Origin: CAZLMF01 sp964560565
Lineage (GTDB): Bacteria > Bacillota > Clostridia > Oscillospirales > Ruminococcaceae
Direction of reading: 5' to 3'
DNA length: 11,089 bases
Assembly: GCA_964560565.1 (NCBI GenBank)
Contig: CAZLMF010000051.1
Coordinates: forward strand, 1-11,089
Below are positions 1 through 7,439 of the stretch, in pieces. Position 1 is the stretch's first letter; each line of letters opens with the position of its first letter. A program made the translations under genes and the position numbers. The notes below the pieces were generated by a model. It ran no database searches. It was not told where the DNA came from and saw nothing but the letters and a program-made list of their open reading frames with translations.

Positions 1-40
1 ATATTTTCATATTGTATTGCAAGCTCGAAACCAGTAGCTA

Positions 41-1573
41 CTACTCCCACTCAATCGTTGCCGGTGGTTTAGAAGTAATATCATAAACAATTCTATTAAT
101 ATTCTTCACCTCATTGACAATACAAACCGAAATCTTTTCAAGCAACTCATATGGTATGCGTGCAAAATCAGCGGTCATAAAGTCGGTAGTGGTCACAGCT
201 CGCAGTGCAAGCGCATAATCATAGGTGCGCCCGTCACCCATTACGCCCACTGAACGCATGGAAGTGAGCACAGCAAAATACTGATTTATATCCCTATCCA
301 TTCCTGCTGCTGCAATCTCCCTACGGAACACAAAGTCAGCGTCCCTTAGTATATCAAGTTTCTCCTTTGTAATCTCACCTATAATACGAATAGCAAGCCC
401 AGGTCCTGGGAATGGCTGTCTCCACACTAAATAATCCGGCAGTCCAAGCTCCGCACCAAGCTTTCTTACCTCGTCCTTAAATAGCATCCTAAGTGGCTCG
501 ACAATGTCCTTAAAATCCACATAATCGGGCAATCCGCCAACATTATGGTGGGATTTAATCACCGCAGAATCGCCTGTGCCCGACTCGATAACATCGGGGT
601 AAATTGTGCCCTGCGCAAGGAAATCAACTTTGCCGATTTTTTTAGCTTCGCTCTCAAATACTCGAATAAACTCCTCGCCAATGATTTTCCTCTTGGTTTC
701 GGGATCGGATACACCACTTAGCTTATCTAAAAAGCGATCTTGCGCATTTACACGGATAAAGTTAAGATCCCACGACTTAAACGCCTGCTCAACCTCATCA
801 CCCTCATTTTTGCGCATAAAACCATGGTCAACGAAAATACAAGTAAGCTTATCACCAACCGCTTCGGCAAGAAGTGCCGCTAAAACAGAGCTGTCAACAC
901 CACCAGATAAGGCAAGTAGCACTCTGCCATCACCGACCTGCTTGCGAACGTTACTAATAGCGGTTTTGAGGTAATCCTCCATTGACCAATCACCTGTGCA
1001 GCCGCAAATTTCATTTAAGAAATTGCGGAGTATATCAGTGCCATTATCGGTATGGTTGACCTCAGGGTGAAACTGCACCGCATAAAGCTTGCGCGCGGTG
1101 TCCTCCATGGCTGCTATGGGGCAAACTGAAGAGCTTGCGGTAAGTGTAAAGCCCTCGGGCTTTACTTCCACATAGTCACCATGGCTCATCCATGTGCTGC
1201 CGCTTAGAGGAATGTCTTTGAATAGCTTTGAATCCCCAACAAGATTAGTAGTAGTGCGACCATACTCGCCTGCATCAGAGTGAGCGACCGTTCCGCCAAG
1301 AGCATGAGCCATAGCTTGCATTCCGTAGCATATGCCTAAAACAGGCAAGCCAAGGTTAAAGACCTCAGGGTCAAGCTTAGGGGCATTATCAGCGTAAACG
1401 CTGTTAGGGCCTCCTGTTAAGATAATACCTACGGGGTTAAGCCCTTTAATTTTCTCAATTGAGAGGTTATATGGGTGTACCTCGCAGTACACACCACATT
1501 CACGTACTCTGCGTGCGATTAGTTGATTATATTGTCCGCCAAAATCAAGAATTAAAACAAATTGATGAGCCAA
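41..1573 (-). CDS. guaA: GMP synthase (glutamine-hydrolysing)
   Basis: Converts XMP to GMP with glutamine and ATP, the last step of de novo guanine nucleotide synthesis, in the cytosol. The 510-residue protein has the full two-part family architecture. The N-terminal class I glutamine amidotransferase domain (about 1-190) shows the nucleophile C82 in GICYG and the H169/E171 pair in FHPEV. The ATP-pyrophosphatase domain starts with the P-loop SGGVDSS at 223-229. The C-terminal dimerisation domain contains PFPGPGLAIR and ends in the typical KPPATIEWE. The start is TTG (plus-strand CAA at 1571-1573): an in-frame TGA lies three codons upstream, so no longer form is possible, and the N-terminus aligns with family members. 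An AAAGGA ribosome site lies at 1585-1590, about 11 bases away, which is rather far. The gene is divergent from its neighbour, and no terminator is visible in the 40 bases left after its stop. Confidence 0.98.
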   Translation of the reverse strand: MAHQFVLILDFGGQYNQLIARRVRECGVYCEVHPYNLSIEKIKGLNPVGIILTGGPNSVYADNAPKLDPEVFNLGLPVLGICYGMQAMAHALGGTVAHSDAGEYGRTTTNLVGDSKLFKDIPLSGSTWMSHGDYVEVKPEGFTLTASSSVCPIAAMEDTARKLYAVQFHPEVNHTDNGTDILRNFLNEICGCTGDWSMEDYLKTAISNVRKQVGDGRVLLALSGGVDSSVLAALLAEAVGDKLTCIFVDHGFMRKNEGDEVEQAFKSWDLNFIRVNAQDRFLDKLSGVSDPETKRKIIGEEFIRVFESEAKKIGKVDFLAQGTIYPDVIESGTGDSAVIKSHHNVGGLPDYVDFKDIVEPLRMLFKDEVRKLGAELGLPDYLVWRQPFPGPGLAIRIIGEITKEKLDILRDADFVFRREIAAAGMDRDINQYFAVLTSMRSVGVMGDGRTYDYALALRAVTTTDFMTADFARIPYELLEKISVCIVNEVKNINRIVYDITSKPPATIEWE

Positions 1574-1598
1574 ATTAGGTCACGTCCTTTCGTATAGT

Positions 1599-1628
1599 AT
1601 TTTATCACTTTGCTATACCTCTTTGCAA
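1599..1628 (-). promoter_or_regulatory. Probable housekeeping promoter of guaA
   Basis: Read on the minus strand: a -35 like TTGCAA (1623-1628), an 18-base spacer, and -10 TAAAAT (1599-1604) preceded by TG one base upstream, giving an extended -10. The predicted transcript would start near 1592 and leave only about 20 bases before the TTG start. That is too short for a purine riboswitch, so any nucleotide control would have to be at initiation. This is pattern matching only. Confidence 0.55.
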
Positions 1629-1671
1629 GTCCTTTGAAGTATTTTTGTGATAGGAGTATTATTTAAACCCT

Positions 1672-1699
1672 TTGGGAAAATATAGTTTGTAGATATTAT
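1672..1699 (+). promoter_or_regulatory. Weak candidate promoter of the SLH gene
   Basis: TTGGGA (1672-1677), a 16-base spacer and TATTAT (1694-1699) resemble a housekeeping promoter, about 43 bases before the SLH gene start. The intergenic stretch is very AT-rich, so chance matches are likely; TAAAAT at 1712-1717 is an alternative -10 without a good -35. Included because the divergent gene must have a promoter somewhere in this 168-base gap. Confidence 0.25.
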
Positions 1700-1741
1700 C
1701 AATTTTTGAGGTAAAATTATATTGCTGAAAAGGGGAAAATT

Positions 1742-2998
1742 ATGAAAAGGAAATTCAAGCTGATTCTGGCGATGATGGTTGCAGTTTTTTGCGTTACAAC
1801 AACAGCAAACGGTGCTATGTTTGATATTGTGGCAAATGCACCGGTAGCAGAAAACCACGAGATTAGCTTTGCAGCTGTCAAGGGCTCAAACTTCACACTA
1901 AGCTGCACAGCTCTTGAAAACCGTCTTGGCGTCCCTAAAGGCACGCTTTTAAGTATCACTATTACCGGCTTACCTGATGCTGAAAGCGCACTGCTTAAAG
2001 TCGGCGAACGTGCGGTTATAGAATACGAAGAGCTTGACCGAGAGGAAATAGACATGCTATGCCTTTCGCCACAAGGTGATGCAAAACTTGCAAAAATCAG
2101 CTTCATACCAAGCTGCGAGGGAGGAAGAACAACAATAGCTGCCATAAATCTGCTCGATAGCTATAACAACTCTCCAACAGCTGAAAGCGGAACATATACA
2201 ACGACAAAAAATACGACACTTAGCGGTAAAATCCCCGTATTTGATCCAGAGGGGGATATGGTGAAAATCACACTTACCTCAAAGCCTCAAAAGGGCGTGA
2301 TTTCATTTGATGGCATTTCCTTTATCTATCGCCCCTTTCCGGATATGACAGGGGAGGATCGCTTTACTTTTGTGGCAAGCGATATATACGGCAACACTTG
2401 TAAGGAAAGTTTCTGCGAGATTACAATTGAAAAACAAGCAGGCTTTAACTATGCAGATATGAACAGCAATCCCAGCCACTATGCGGCAATTAAGCTTGCG
2501 GAAAAGGGCGTTTATGCAGGGGAGAAGATAGGCAATGCGTATTTCCTCATGCCCGATAAACAAGTCACCCGAGGGGAATTTCTTATAGCGCTTATAGCGT
2601 CCTCAAAGCTTGAGGGTAGTCTCACCACCTGCATTAATACAGGTCTTGCAAATAACCACAAAATACCCCTTTACCTGAAACCCTATGTTAAGCTTGCTCT
2701 TGAAAGAAAAATTATAAGTAGTGAAAACTTCGTTACCGATGAAATACCCACAAGAGCCGAAGCTGTGATTCTTGTAAAGCATGCTGTGGCGCTGCCTAAT
2801 GTAGAAACTACAAACCCTTTGCCCATACCCGATGTAGCTGAGATACCATCTTGGGCGCTTGGAGCTTATATTGACTTGCATGCATATAAAATGCTTGACT
2901 TATACGATGATTATGCATATCCAAATGCAGCTATTACAAGGGATTATATGGTTGACCTCATATGGCAAGCGTACAAATACTCCGATGTTGTAAAATAA
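1742..2998 (+). CDS. Secreted Ig-like/SLH-domain surface protein
   Basis: This is a 418-residue exported protein of unknown specific function. A signal peptide covers about 1-25 (KRK, hydrophobic core, then TTTANGA). Residues about 45-140 form a beta-rich region I do not recognise. Residues about 143-231 match the cadherin-like tandem-repeat (Big_9 type) pattern: NNSPTAE, then FDPEGD, GVISFDG, a FIYRP strand and DRFTFVASD. From about 236 there are three S-layer-homology-like segments. The first contains YADMNSNPSHYAAIKLAEKGV and a VTRGEF motif; the second has IPTRAEA near 335-341; the third has PIPDVAEIPSWA and AITRDYM. SLH modules usually bind pyruvylated secondary cell wall polymer, so a non-covalent wall anchor is inferred. 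The ATG start has AGGGG at 1731-1735. The mature part holds six cysteines. The gene is followed by its own terminator and is separate from spoIIIA. Domain assignments are by pattern; the exact role is unknown. Confidence 0.85.
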   Translation: MKRKFKLILAMMVAVFCVTTTANGAMFDIVANAPVAENHEISFAAVKGSNFTLSCTALENRLGVPKGTLLSITITGLPDAESALLKVGERAVIEYEELDREEIDMLCLSPQGDAKLAKISFIPSCEGGRTTIAAINLLDSYNNSPTAESGTYTTTKNTTLSGKIPVFDPEGDMVKITLTSKPQKGVISFDGISFIYRPFPDMTGEDRFTFVASDIYGNTCKESFCEITIEKQAGFNYADMNSNPSHYAAIKLAEKGVYAGEKIGNAYFLMPDKQVTRGEFLIALIASSKLEGSLTTCINTGLANNHKIPLYLKPYVKLALERKIISSENFVTDEIPTRAEAVILVKHAVALPNVETTNPLPIPDVAEIPSWALGAYIDLHAYKMLDLYDDYAYPNAAITRDYMVDLIWQAYKYSDVVK

Positions 2999-3018
2999 TT
3001 CTCATACAAAATACTTTT

Positions 3019-3051
3019 ATGCCCTCTGTACTAATGACAGAGGGCATTTTT
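3019..3051 (+). terminator. Intrinsic terminator after the SLH gene
   Basis: A perfect 11-base-pair stem, ATGCCCTCTGT (3019-3029) with ACAGAGGGCAT (3037-3047), closes a 7-base loop and is followed by a T run (3047-3051). It starts 20 bases after the SLH gene stop and separates that gene from spoIIIA. Confidence 0.92.
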
Positions 3052-3135
3052 GTGCGTTAATGCCTCGTTCTCTTTTTTCAGCGTTCTTGTTCTACCAATA
3101 GTACAAGCTTGCATAGTATATAGCAAGTCCAAATT

Positions 3136-3141
3136 AGGAGG
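3136..3141 (+). promoter_or_regulatory. Ribosome site fixing the spoIIIAA start
   Basis: AGGAGG lies 10 bases before the ATG at 3152. The open frame extends back to a GTG at 3050, but that codon lies at the edge of the terminator T run and has no ribosome site, and the extra 34 residues do not resemble SpoIIIAA. The downstream ATG is therefore the start. Confidence 0.85.
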
Positions 3142-3151
3142 CAAAACAAAA

Positions 3152-4117
3152 ATGATAAGTACATACACATCACCATTTGAGCAAGCGGCTGAGTATTTGC
3201 CCGTACGAATAAGAGAACAACTTTATAGGCTATCGGAGCTTGAGCGCAAGCAGACACATGAGCTAAGACTACGCCTGCAACGTCCCTTTGCAGTTAGTAT
3301 GTGCAACCGCCAGCTAATCCCCATACAAAGCATGATAATTACACCTCGTGATATAGAGGACAGTTTTAAGCAGGTATGCGAATATTCAATACATACATAC
3401 TCAAGGGAGCTTGCGCAAGGCTTTATCACCGTAAGAGGGGGGCATCGTGTAGGCATTTGCGGTACTGCGGTTGTAAAGTCGGGGGAGATTGAAAGTATCA
3501 AGGATATATCGGGACTTAATATTCGTATAGCAAGACAGGTTTTAGGCTGTGCAAACGAAATAACAGATACGCTTACTTGCCATGGTATTGCAAGCATTTT
3601 GCTTATTGGCGCACCATCAAGCGGAAAGACAACCATTCTGCGTGACTTATGCCGTCAAATAGGCAAAAAGCACAAGCTTTCAATCATTGACGAAAGAGGC
3701 GAAATTGCCGCTAGCTACCGAGGAACTCCGCAAAATGACGTAGGAGAAAACAGCGACGTCCTTGACGGATATCCAAAATCAGCTGGAGTTATCACAGCGC
3801 TTCGAGCATTATCCCCACAAGTTATTGTATGCGATGAAATCGGCGGAGAGGACGACTGCCAAAGCTTGCGCAGCGGAGTACACTCAGGTGTTAAGCTCCT
3901 TGCAACTGCTCATGCGGATAGTATTGAGGATATATACAGACGAAAGCATATTGCGGCACTGCTTTTCGAAGGTGCGTTTGACTATATAGTTTTATTGTCA
4001 GGGGGCAATGTAAAGCAGATTTCGAGGGTGGTGGATGAGAATGATAAAGTACATAGGTGCGGGAGTACTGGTATTGACAGGCTTTATGATAGGGTTGTAC
4101 ATGTCGGCAAGACTTAA
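3152..4117 (+). CDS. spoIIIAA: Stage III sporulation ATPase SpoIIIAA
   Basis: Cytosolic secretion-type ATPase of the mother-cell SpoIIIA complex, thought to power or assemble the channel to the forespore. The protein has 321 residues. The N-terminal domain (about 10-130) contains the family run GFITVRGGHRVGICG at 90-104. The ATPase core carries Walker A GAPSSGKT at 153-160, DERGEIA at 180-186, and a Walker B-like VIVCDE at 224-229 followed by GGEDD. The segment LLATAHADS (249-257) matches the conserved TAHA motif of this group. B. subtilis SpoIIIAA has about 307 residues; the extra length is a C-terminal tail after about residue 297. That tail is encoded in the 83 bases overlapping spoIIIAB. 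First gene of the operon, with a strong AGGAGG site. Confidence 0.96.
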   Translation: MISTYTSPFEQAAEYLPVRIREQLYRLSELERKQTHELRLRLQRPFAVSMCNRQLIPIQSMIITPRDIEDSFKQVCEYSIHTYSRELAQGFITVRGGHRVGICGTAVVKSGEIESIKDISGLNIRIARQVLGCANEITDTLTCHGIASILLIGAPSSGKTTILRDLCRQIGKKHKLSIIDERGEIAASYRGTPQNDVGENSDVLDGYPKSAGVITALRALSPQVIVCDEIGGEDDCQSLRSGVHSGVKLLATAHADSIEDIYRRKHIAALLFEGAFDYIVLLSGGNVKQISRVVDENDKVHRCGSTGIDRLYDRVVHVGKT

Positions 4118-4547
4118 ATGGCGAGTTTTAGAGCTTGAAGCAATGCTTGCAATGCTAGAGGAAATGTCGCTTCAAATACGCTATCGCGCGCTATCTGTAT
4201 ATGAGCTTATAGAGTCGCTGGACAGAAATCCAACACTTGAAAAACTGCAATTTATCAAGGGCGTAAGGACTGAGCTTGAGCAGACAAGAAATTTTCAGCT
4301 TGCATGGGAAACAGGTGTGCAAAATGCACAAACAAGCTTGAATGAAGGGGATAAGGAAATCCTGCGTGCTATCGGGCTTAGGCTTGGAACAAGTGATATA
4401 GATGGTCAATTAAGCAATATTGAGCTACATTCACAGCTTGTAAAAAGCAGGCTAAATGATGCAAAGGAAGAGCAAACAAAAAAAGGGAAAATGTATCGCT
4501 CATTGGCGCCGCTTATTGCGTTGGGCGTGTCAATTTTGATAATTTGA
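4035..4547 (+). CDS. spoIIIAB: Stage III sporulation protein SpoIIIAB
   Basis: Membrane component of the SpoIIIA complex, with a fold related to type II secretion/T4P inner-membrane platform (GspF-like) proteins. The 170-residue protein shows an N-terminal membrane segment (about 4-24, IKYIGAGVLVLTGFMIGLY). A long helical cytosolic region follows, starting SARLKWRVLELEAMLAMLEEM, which matches the family pattern. A second membrane segment lies at the extreme C-terminus (about 153-170, LAPLIALGVSILII). Length agrees with B. subtilis (171). Two starts are possible: ATG 4035 or ATG 4041. The purine-rich GAGGGTGG at 4024-4031 is better spaced for 4041, which also aligns better with the usual MxKxxGA beginning. 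The gene starts inside the end of spoIIIAA, suggesting translational coupling. Confidence 0.94.
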   Translation: MRMIKYIGAGVLVLTGFMIGLYMSARLKWRVLELEAMLAMLEEMSLQIRYRALSVYELIESLDRNPTLEKLQFIKGVRTELEQTRNFQLAWETGVQNAQTSLNEGDKEILRAIGLRLGTSDIDGQLSNIELHSQLVKSRLNDAKEEQTKKGKMYRSLAPLIALGVSILII

Positions 4548-4560
4548 GGAGGAAAGTGCC

Positions 4561-4758
4561 TTGGAAGTTGATTTAATTTTTAAGATAGCGGCAATAGGAA
4601 TAATAGTTGCAGTGCTCAACCAACTGCTTGTACGCTCAGGTAGGGAGGAGCAGGCGATGATGACAACTCTTGCAGGTCTTATCGTTGTACTTATGATGAT
4701 TATCACCGAAATCAGCAAGCTGTTTGAAACCATAAAGACTTTATTCGGTCTTTGGTGA
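4561..4758 (+). CDS. spoIIIAC: Stage III sporulation protein SpoIIIAC
   Basis: A small integral membrane protein of the sporulation channel, 65 residues with two membrane helices (about 5-25 and 34-50) joined by a charged loop (VRSGREEQ). Length and layout match B. subtilis SpoIIIAC (68 residues), including the LFETIKTLF-type C-terminus. The start is TTG at 4561, placed 8 bases after AGGAGG (4547-4552); no ATG is available before the conserved EVDLIFKIAAIGI stretch. The gap from spoIIIAB is 13 bases, and the AGGAGG overlaps the spoIIIAB stop codon by one base. Confidence 0.93.
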   Translation: MEVDLIFKIAAIGIIVAVLNQLLVRSGREEQAMMTTLAGLIVVLMMIITEISKLFETIKTLFGLW

Positions 4759-4763
4759 AAGCA

Positions 4764-5153
4764 ATGAATGTAATTGCACTTATTGCTATTGCGCTTATTG
4801 CCACTGTGCTTAGTATTATTCTAAAGCAGTACAAGCCCGAATATGGTATGTTTATTTCGCTAATTGTCGGTGTGATAATACTTGGCGTTGTAATTGCAAG
4901 CATTGAGCCGATTTTCGCCACTATGCAAAACCTGCTTTCAAAGCTCAATGTGGCAAATGAGTTTTCTCAAACACTCATTAAATCTCTTGGGATATGTTAT
5001 GTAACGCAGTTAGCTTGTGACAGCTGCCGTGATGCAGGGGAAACAGCAATTGCAAGCAAGCTGGAGCTTGGAGGAAAAATAGCAATATTGATTATAGCTC
5101 TGCCTATGTTCACGAAGCTTTCAGAAATAGTACTAGGCTTAATAAATATATAA
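4764..5153 (+). CDS. spoIIIAD: Stage III sporulation protein SpoIIIAD
   Basis: Integral membrane component of the SpoIIIA complex, related in sequence to SpoIIIAC but longer. From ATG 4764 it has 129 residues. There is an N-terminal membrane helix (about 2-22), then KQYKPEYG, a second helix (about 30-50), a central segment, and a hydrophobic C-terminal helix after the conserved AIASKLELGGKI. The family motif DAGETAIASKLELGGK near 90-105 is clear. The start is uncertain. GTG at 4755 forms a 4-base GTGA overlap with the spoIIIAC stop and would add three residues. ATG 4764 fits the homologue N-terminus better and has GGTG six bases upstream. Either way translation is probably coupled to spoIIIAC. 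Confidence 0.93.
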   Translation: MNVIALIAIALIATVLSIILKQYKPEYGMFISLIVGVIILGVVIASIEPIFATMQNLLSKLNVANEFSQTLIKSLGICYVTQLACDSCRDAGETAIASKLELGGKIAILIIALPMFTKLSEIVLGLINI

Positions 5154-5195
5154 ACATATAAACATAAGCAAGACGTTAAGATATAGGAGCGTAAA

Positions 5196-6311
5196 ATGAG
5201 ACGAATACTGGTGATAATACATGTTATTTTGCTTTTTATCCTGCTTGCTAAACCTGTATATGCCGGACCTCTGGACATCATCGGAAAGGATGAAATGGAG
5301 CAGGCAATCCCCGAACAAGCACAAAATTATCTCGATGAAAACTCAATTTCTCTTGAGGATACAGCAGGGATAATGTCCATTACACCTGATTCGATATTCT
5401 CAGGGCTGTTTGACATGGTAAAGGATGAGGTAACAGCTCCACTGAAGCTTTTAATGGCAATTTGCGCAGTAATAATGCTTTGCGCTTTGCTCGAGGGATT
5501 CAAAGAATCAAACGAAAACAGTCAACTTGCTCAGACCTTTAATTTAGTCGGCGTTGTAGTGGCAGCCGGAATCGTCGCAGTTCAAATAAGCGACTGCATA
5601 TATTCAGCCTGTCAAACGCTGAAGCTTGCAAGCACCTTTCTATTAAGCTACATACCCGTGTTCACAGGCGTTATTGCAGTGAGCGGGAACATCACGACAG
5701 CCTCGATATACAATGTTACTCTCTTTTCAGTGGCGCAGTTCATGGCGCAGTTTGCAGCAAATACGCTAGTGCCACTCATTGGTGGATTTCTTGCCCTATC
5801 AATCGTGGCTGCAATAAACCCTACGCTTAACCTAGTAGGCATAGCAAAAGGCATCAAAACACTTCTCACATGGATTATAGGGCTGATGATGACTGTATAT
5901 GTGGGGCTTTTAACCTTGCAGGGCTTTGTGGGTGCAGCGGCTGACAGTGTGACGCTAAAGGCGGCAAAATTTGCAGTATCGGGATTGCTGCCTATTGTAG
6001 GCAGTGCGGTAGCAGAGGCGATGAACACTTTGCACGGCAGTTTAGGGCTGCTTAAAGCAGGGGTAGGTACCTTTGGCATCATAGTTGGTATTTCCACCAT
6101 GTTACCAACAATAATAAATGTGCTTATGGTGAAGCTTGCAATTTCAGGTGCGGCAATGGTAGGAAACTTATTCGGTATTAAGCGTATATCGGACATGCTA
6201 GTCAGCGCTTCTGCGGCGCTAACAATTATTTTAGCGTTACTTGCCAGCATGTGCGTGATACTTGTTATTTCAACAGCTTTAATTCTTGCGATGGGGATGG
6301 GATTGGGATGA
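5196..6311 (+). CDS. spoIIIAE: Stage III sporulation protein SpoIIIAE
   Basis: The large polytopic membrane protein of the SpoIIIA complex. The 371-residue protein starts with a signal peptide (about 1-23, cleavage likely after PVYA). A soluble segment of about 50 residues follows, then a series of hydrophobic helices from about residue 85 to the end, beginning with KLLMAICAVIMLCALLEGF. The segment LLSYIPVFTGVIAVSG near 147-165 is typical of the family. Slightly shorter than B. subtilis SpoIIIAE (about 399). The ATG start has TAGGAG at 5184-5189. It follows spoIIIAD after a 42-base gap, the widest gap between AB and AG, and its stop overlaps the spoIIIAF ATG as ATGA. Confidence 0.95.
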   Translation: MRRILVIIHVILLFILLAKPVYAGPLDIIGKDEMEQAIPEQAQNYLDENSISLEDTAGIMSITPDSIFSGLFDMVKDEVTAPLKLLMAICAVIMLCALLEGFKESNENSQLAQTFNLVGVVVAAGIVAVQISDCIYSACQTLKLASTFLLSYIPVFTGVIAVSGNITTASIYNVTLFSVAQFMAQFAANTLVPLIGGFLALSIVAAINPTLNLVGIAKGIKTLLTWIIGLMMTVYVGLLTLQGFVGAAADSVTLKAAKFAVSGLLPIVGSAVAEAMNTLHGSLGLLKAGVGTFGIIVGISTMLPTIINVLMVKLAISGAAMVGNLFGIKRISDMLVSASAALTIILALLASMCVILVISTALILAMGMGLG

Positions 6312-6796
6312 ACACATTTAAGGAAGTTATAACTACTGTTTGTTTAGCCGGGATAGGCACAGCGGTATATAAAATGCTTGTACCTAGCGGTACTTTTGAA
6401 AAGCAGTTAAAGTTGCTTATATCGCTGTTTCTTATTTTAGGGGTAATCTCGCCTTTTGTGAGCGGTGATATTAACTTATCGATTCCCACTTCTGAGAATA
6501 TAGTTGAAACGTCGGAATATATCACCCTACAAAACAGTATATTGGAGAATATGGCGGTGAATGCGCAGGATAATTTATCGCGTGAGCTTGGGCGAATTTT
6601 GTCGCAGGAGGGAATCGAGACAACGGAAATTTTGGCAAAGATAAATATTTCACCAACCTACAGCATATCTATTATTGAGGTTAAGCTCTTATTACCGAAT
6701 ATGGGATTTGAGGGTGTCGCCAGAGAGATAGTAGAAAGGGAGGTTGGTGAGGATATTGCCATACTCATAGAAAAAGCGGAGGATAGAAATGAGTAA
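6308..6796 (+). CDS. spoIIIAF: Stage III sporulation protein SpoIIIAF
   Basis: Membrane-anchored component of the sporulation channel, with a C-terminal domain of the ring-building type in the intermembrane space. From ATG 6308 it has 162 residues. Two N-terminal membrane helices (about 5-22 and 33-51, LKLLISLFLILGVISPF) are followed by a soluble domain; the final part has the alternating pattern of a small alpha/beta ring-building fold. It is shorter than B. subtilis SpoIIIAF (about 206). The open frame extends 19 residues upstream into spoIIIAE, but that part looks like out-of-frame translation. ATG 6308 gives the ATGA overlap and the usual N-terminus. The short length and divergence make this the least certain member by sequence alone; gene position makes it firm. 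Confidence 0.92.
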   Translation: MNTFKEVITTVCLAGIGTAVYKMLVPSGTFEKQLKLLISLFLILGVISPFVSGDINLSIPTSENIVETSEYITLQNSILENMAVNAQDNLSRELGRILSQEGIETTEILAKINISPTYSISIIEVKLLLPNMGFEGVAREIVEREVGEDIAILIEKAEDRNE

Positions 6797-7370
6797 GAGC
6801 GGACTTGTAAACCTAAAAGGCTTGAGCGGCATAACGGAAAAGCTAAAGAGCGATAAGCTCATAGGAATAATCTTTGTGGTTGGCATGATTGGAATTGCTT
6901 TAATATTTCTGTCCGATCTTTTTGGAGGAGATTCCAAGCAAACCACCCAAACTACTCAGCTTAGTACAGTTTCTAACGAAGATGTCGAGAATCAGCTTGA
7001 AAAACGCCTTACCGAGATACTGTCGAAGATTGAAGGGGTAGGTAAGCTTGAGGTCATGGTCACCCTTGAAAGCAGCGAGGAGTACATATTTGCTGTGGAA
7101 GGCAAGCAAAGCAGTGACGATTCCGAGCAGTTCGAAAGTGGCATAAAGACCAATTCAAGCCACCAGAGCCAAGCTGAAAACAGCTATATTTTAGTCGACG
7201 GTCAATCGGGCAGCAAGCAAGCACTTGTCAAAACCGTAATAGAGCCTAAAATTCGTGGTGTACTTGTGGTTTGTGAGGGCGGTGACAGTCTTTATGTGGA
7301 GCAAAGTATATTAGAAGCAGTATCTAAGCTGTTTGATATATCCTCAGCACGAATATATGTAACAAAATAA
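6789..7370 (+). CDS. spoIIIAG: Stage III sporulation protein SpoIIIAG
   Basis: Forms a large ring in the intermembrane space in B. subtilis as part of the SpoIIIA-SpoIIQ complex. The 193-residue protein has a short cytosolic N-terminus, one membrane helix (about 24-41, LIGIIFVVGMIGIALIFL), and a soluble domain. The latter opens with NQLEKRLTEILSKIEGVGKLEVMVTLESS, the family hallmark. The second half contains KIRGVLVVCEGG and ends in a helix-strand unit (SSARIYVTK). The middle (about 105-130) is rich in S, Q and charged residues and corresponds to the variable insertion of the family. The start ATG 6789 has GGAGGA at 6778-6783 and overlaps the spoIIIAF stop by 8 bases. Confidence 0.96.
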   Translation: MSKSGLVNLKGLSGITEKLKSDKLIGIIFVVGMIGIALIFLSDLFGGDSKQTTQTTQLSTVSNEDVENQLEKRLTEILSKIEGVGKLEVMVTLESSEEYIFAVEGKQSSDDSEQFESGIKTNSSHQSQAENSYILVDGQSGSKQALVKTVIEPKIRGVLVVCEGGDSLYVEQSILEAVSKLFDISSARIYVTK

Positions 7371-7439
7371 CAGGTCAGCCTCACCGTCATGGTTCGACTT
7401 TTGCTAAATAATTTATCGGCGGAGAAAAGGAGATTTACT

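Noticed and set aside
606..974. 122-codon open frame opposite guaA
   Set aside because: Mirror frame of a highly conserved gene, with no ribosome site and no recognisable protein.
1574..1741. Possible purine riboswitch upstream of guaA
   Set aside because: The predicted promoter leaves only about 20 bases of leader and no aptamer-like folding or terminator is visible.
1717..2145. 142-codon minus-strand open frame over the SLH gene start
   Set aside because: Antisense to a gene with a clear signal peptide and ribosome site; the low-complexity Ser-rich translation is typical of a shadow frame.
5648..6250. 200-codon minus-strand open frame inside spoIIIAE
   Set aside because: Antisense shadow of a membrane-protein gene; composition is Ala/Ser/Thr/Ile-rich without domain features, and no promoter or ribosome site is seen.
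7391..7398. TTCGACTT resembling an inverted Spo0A box between spoIIIAG and spoIIIAH
   Set aside because: Only 6 of 8 positions match, there is no promoter nearby, and such matches are frequent by chance.
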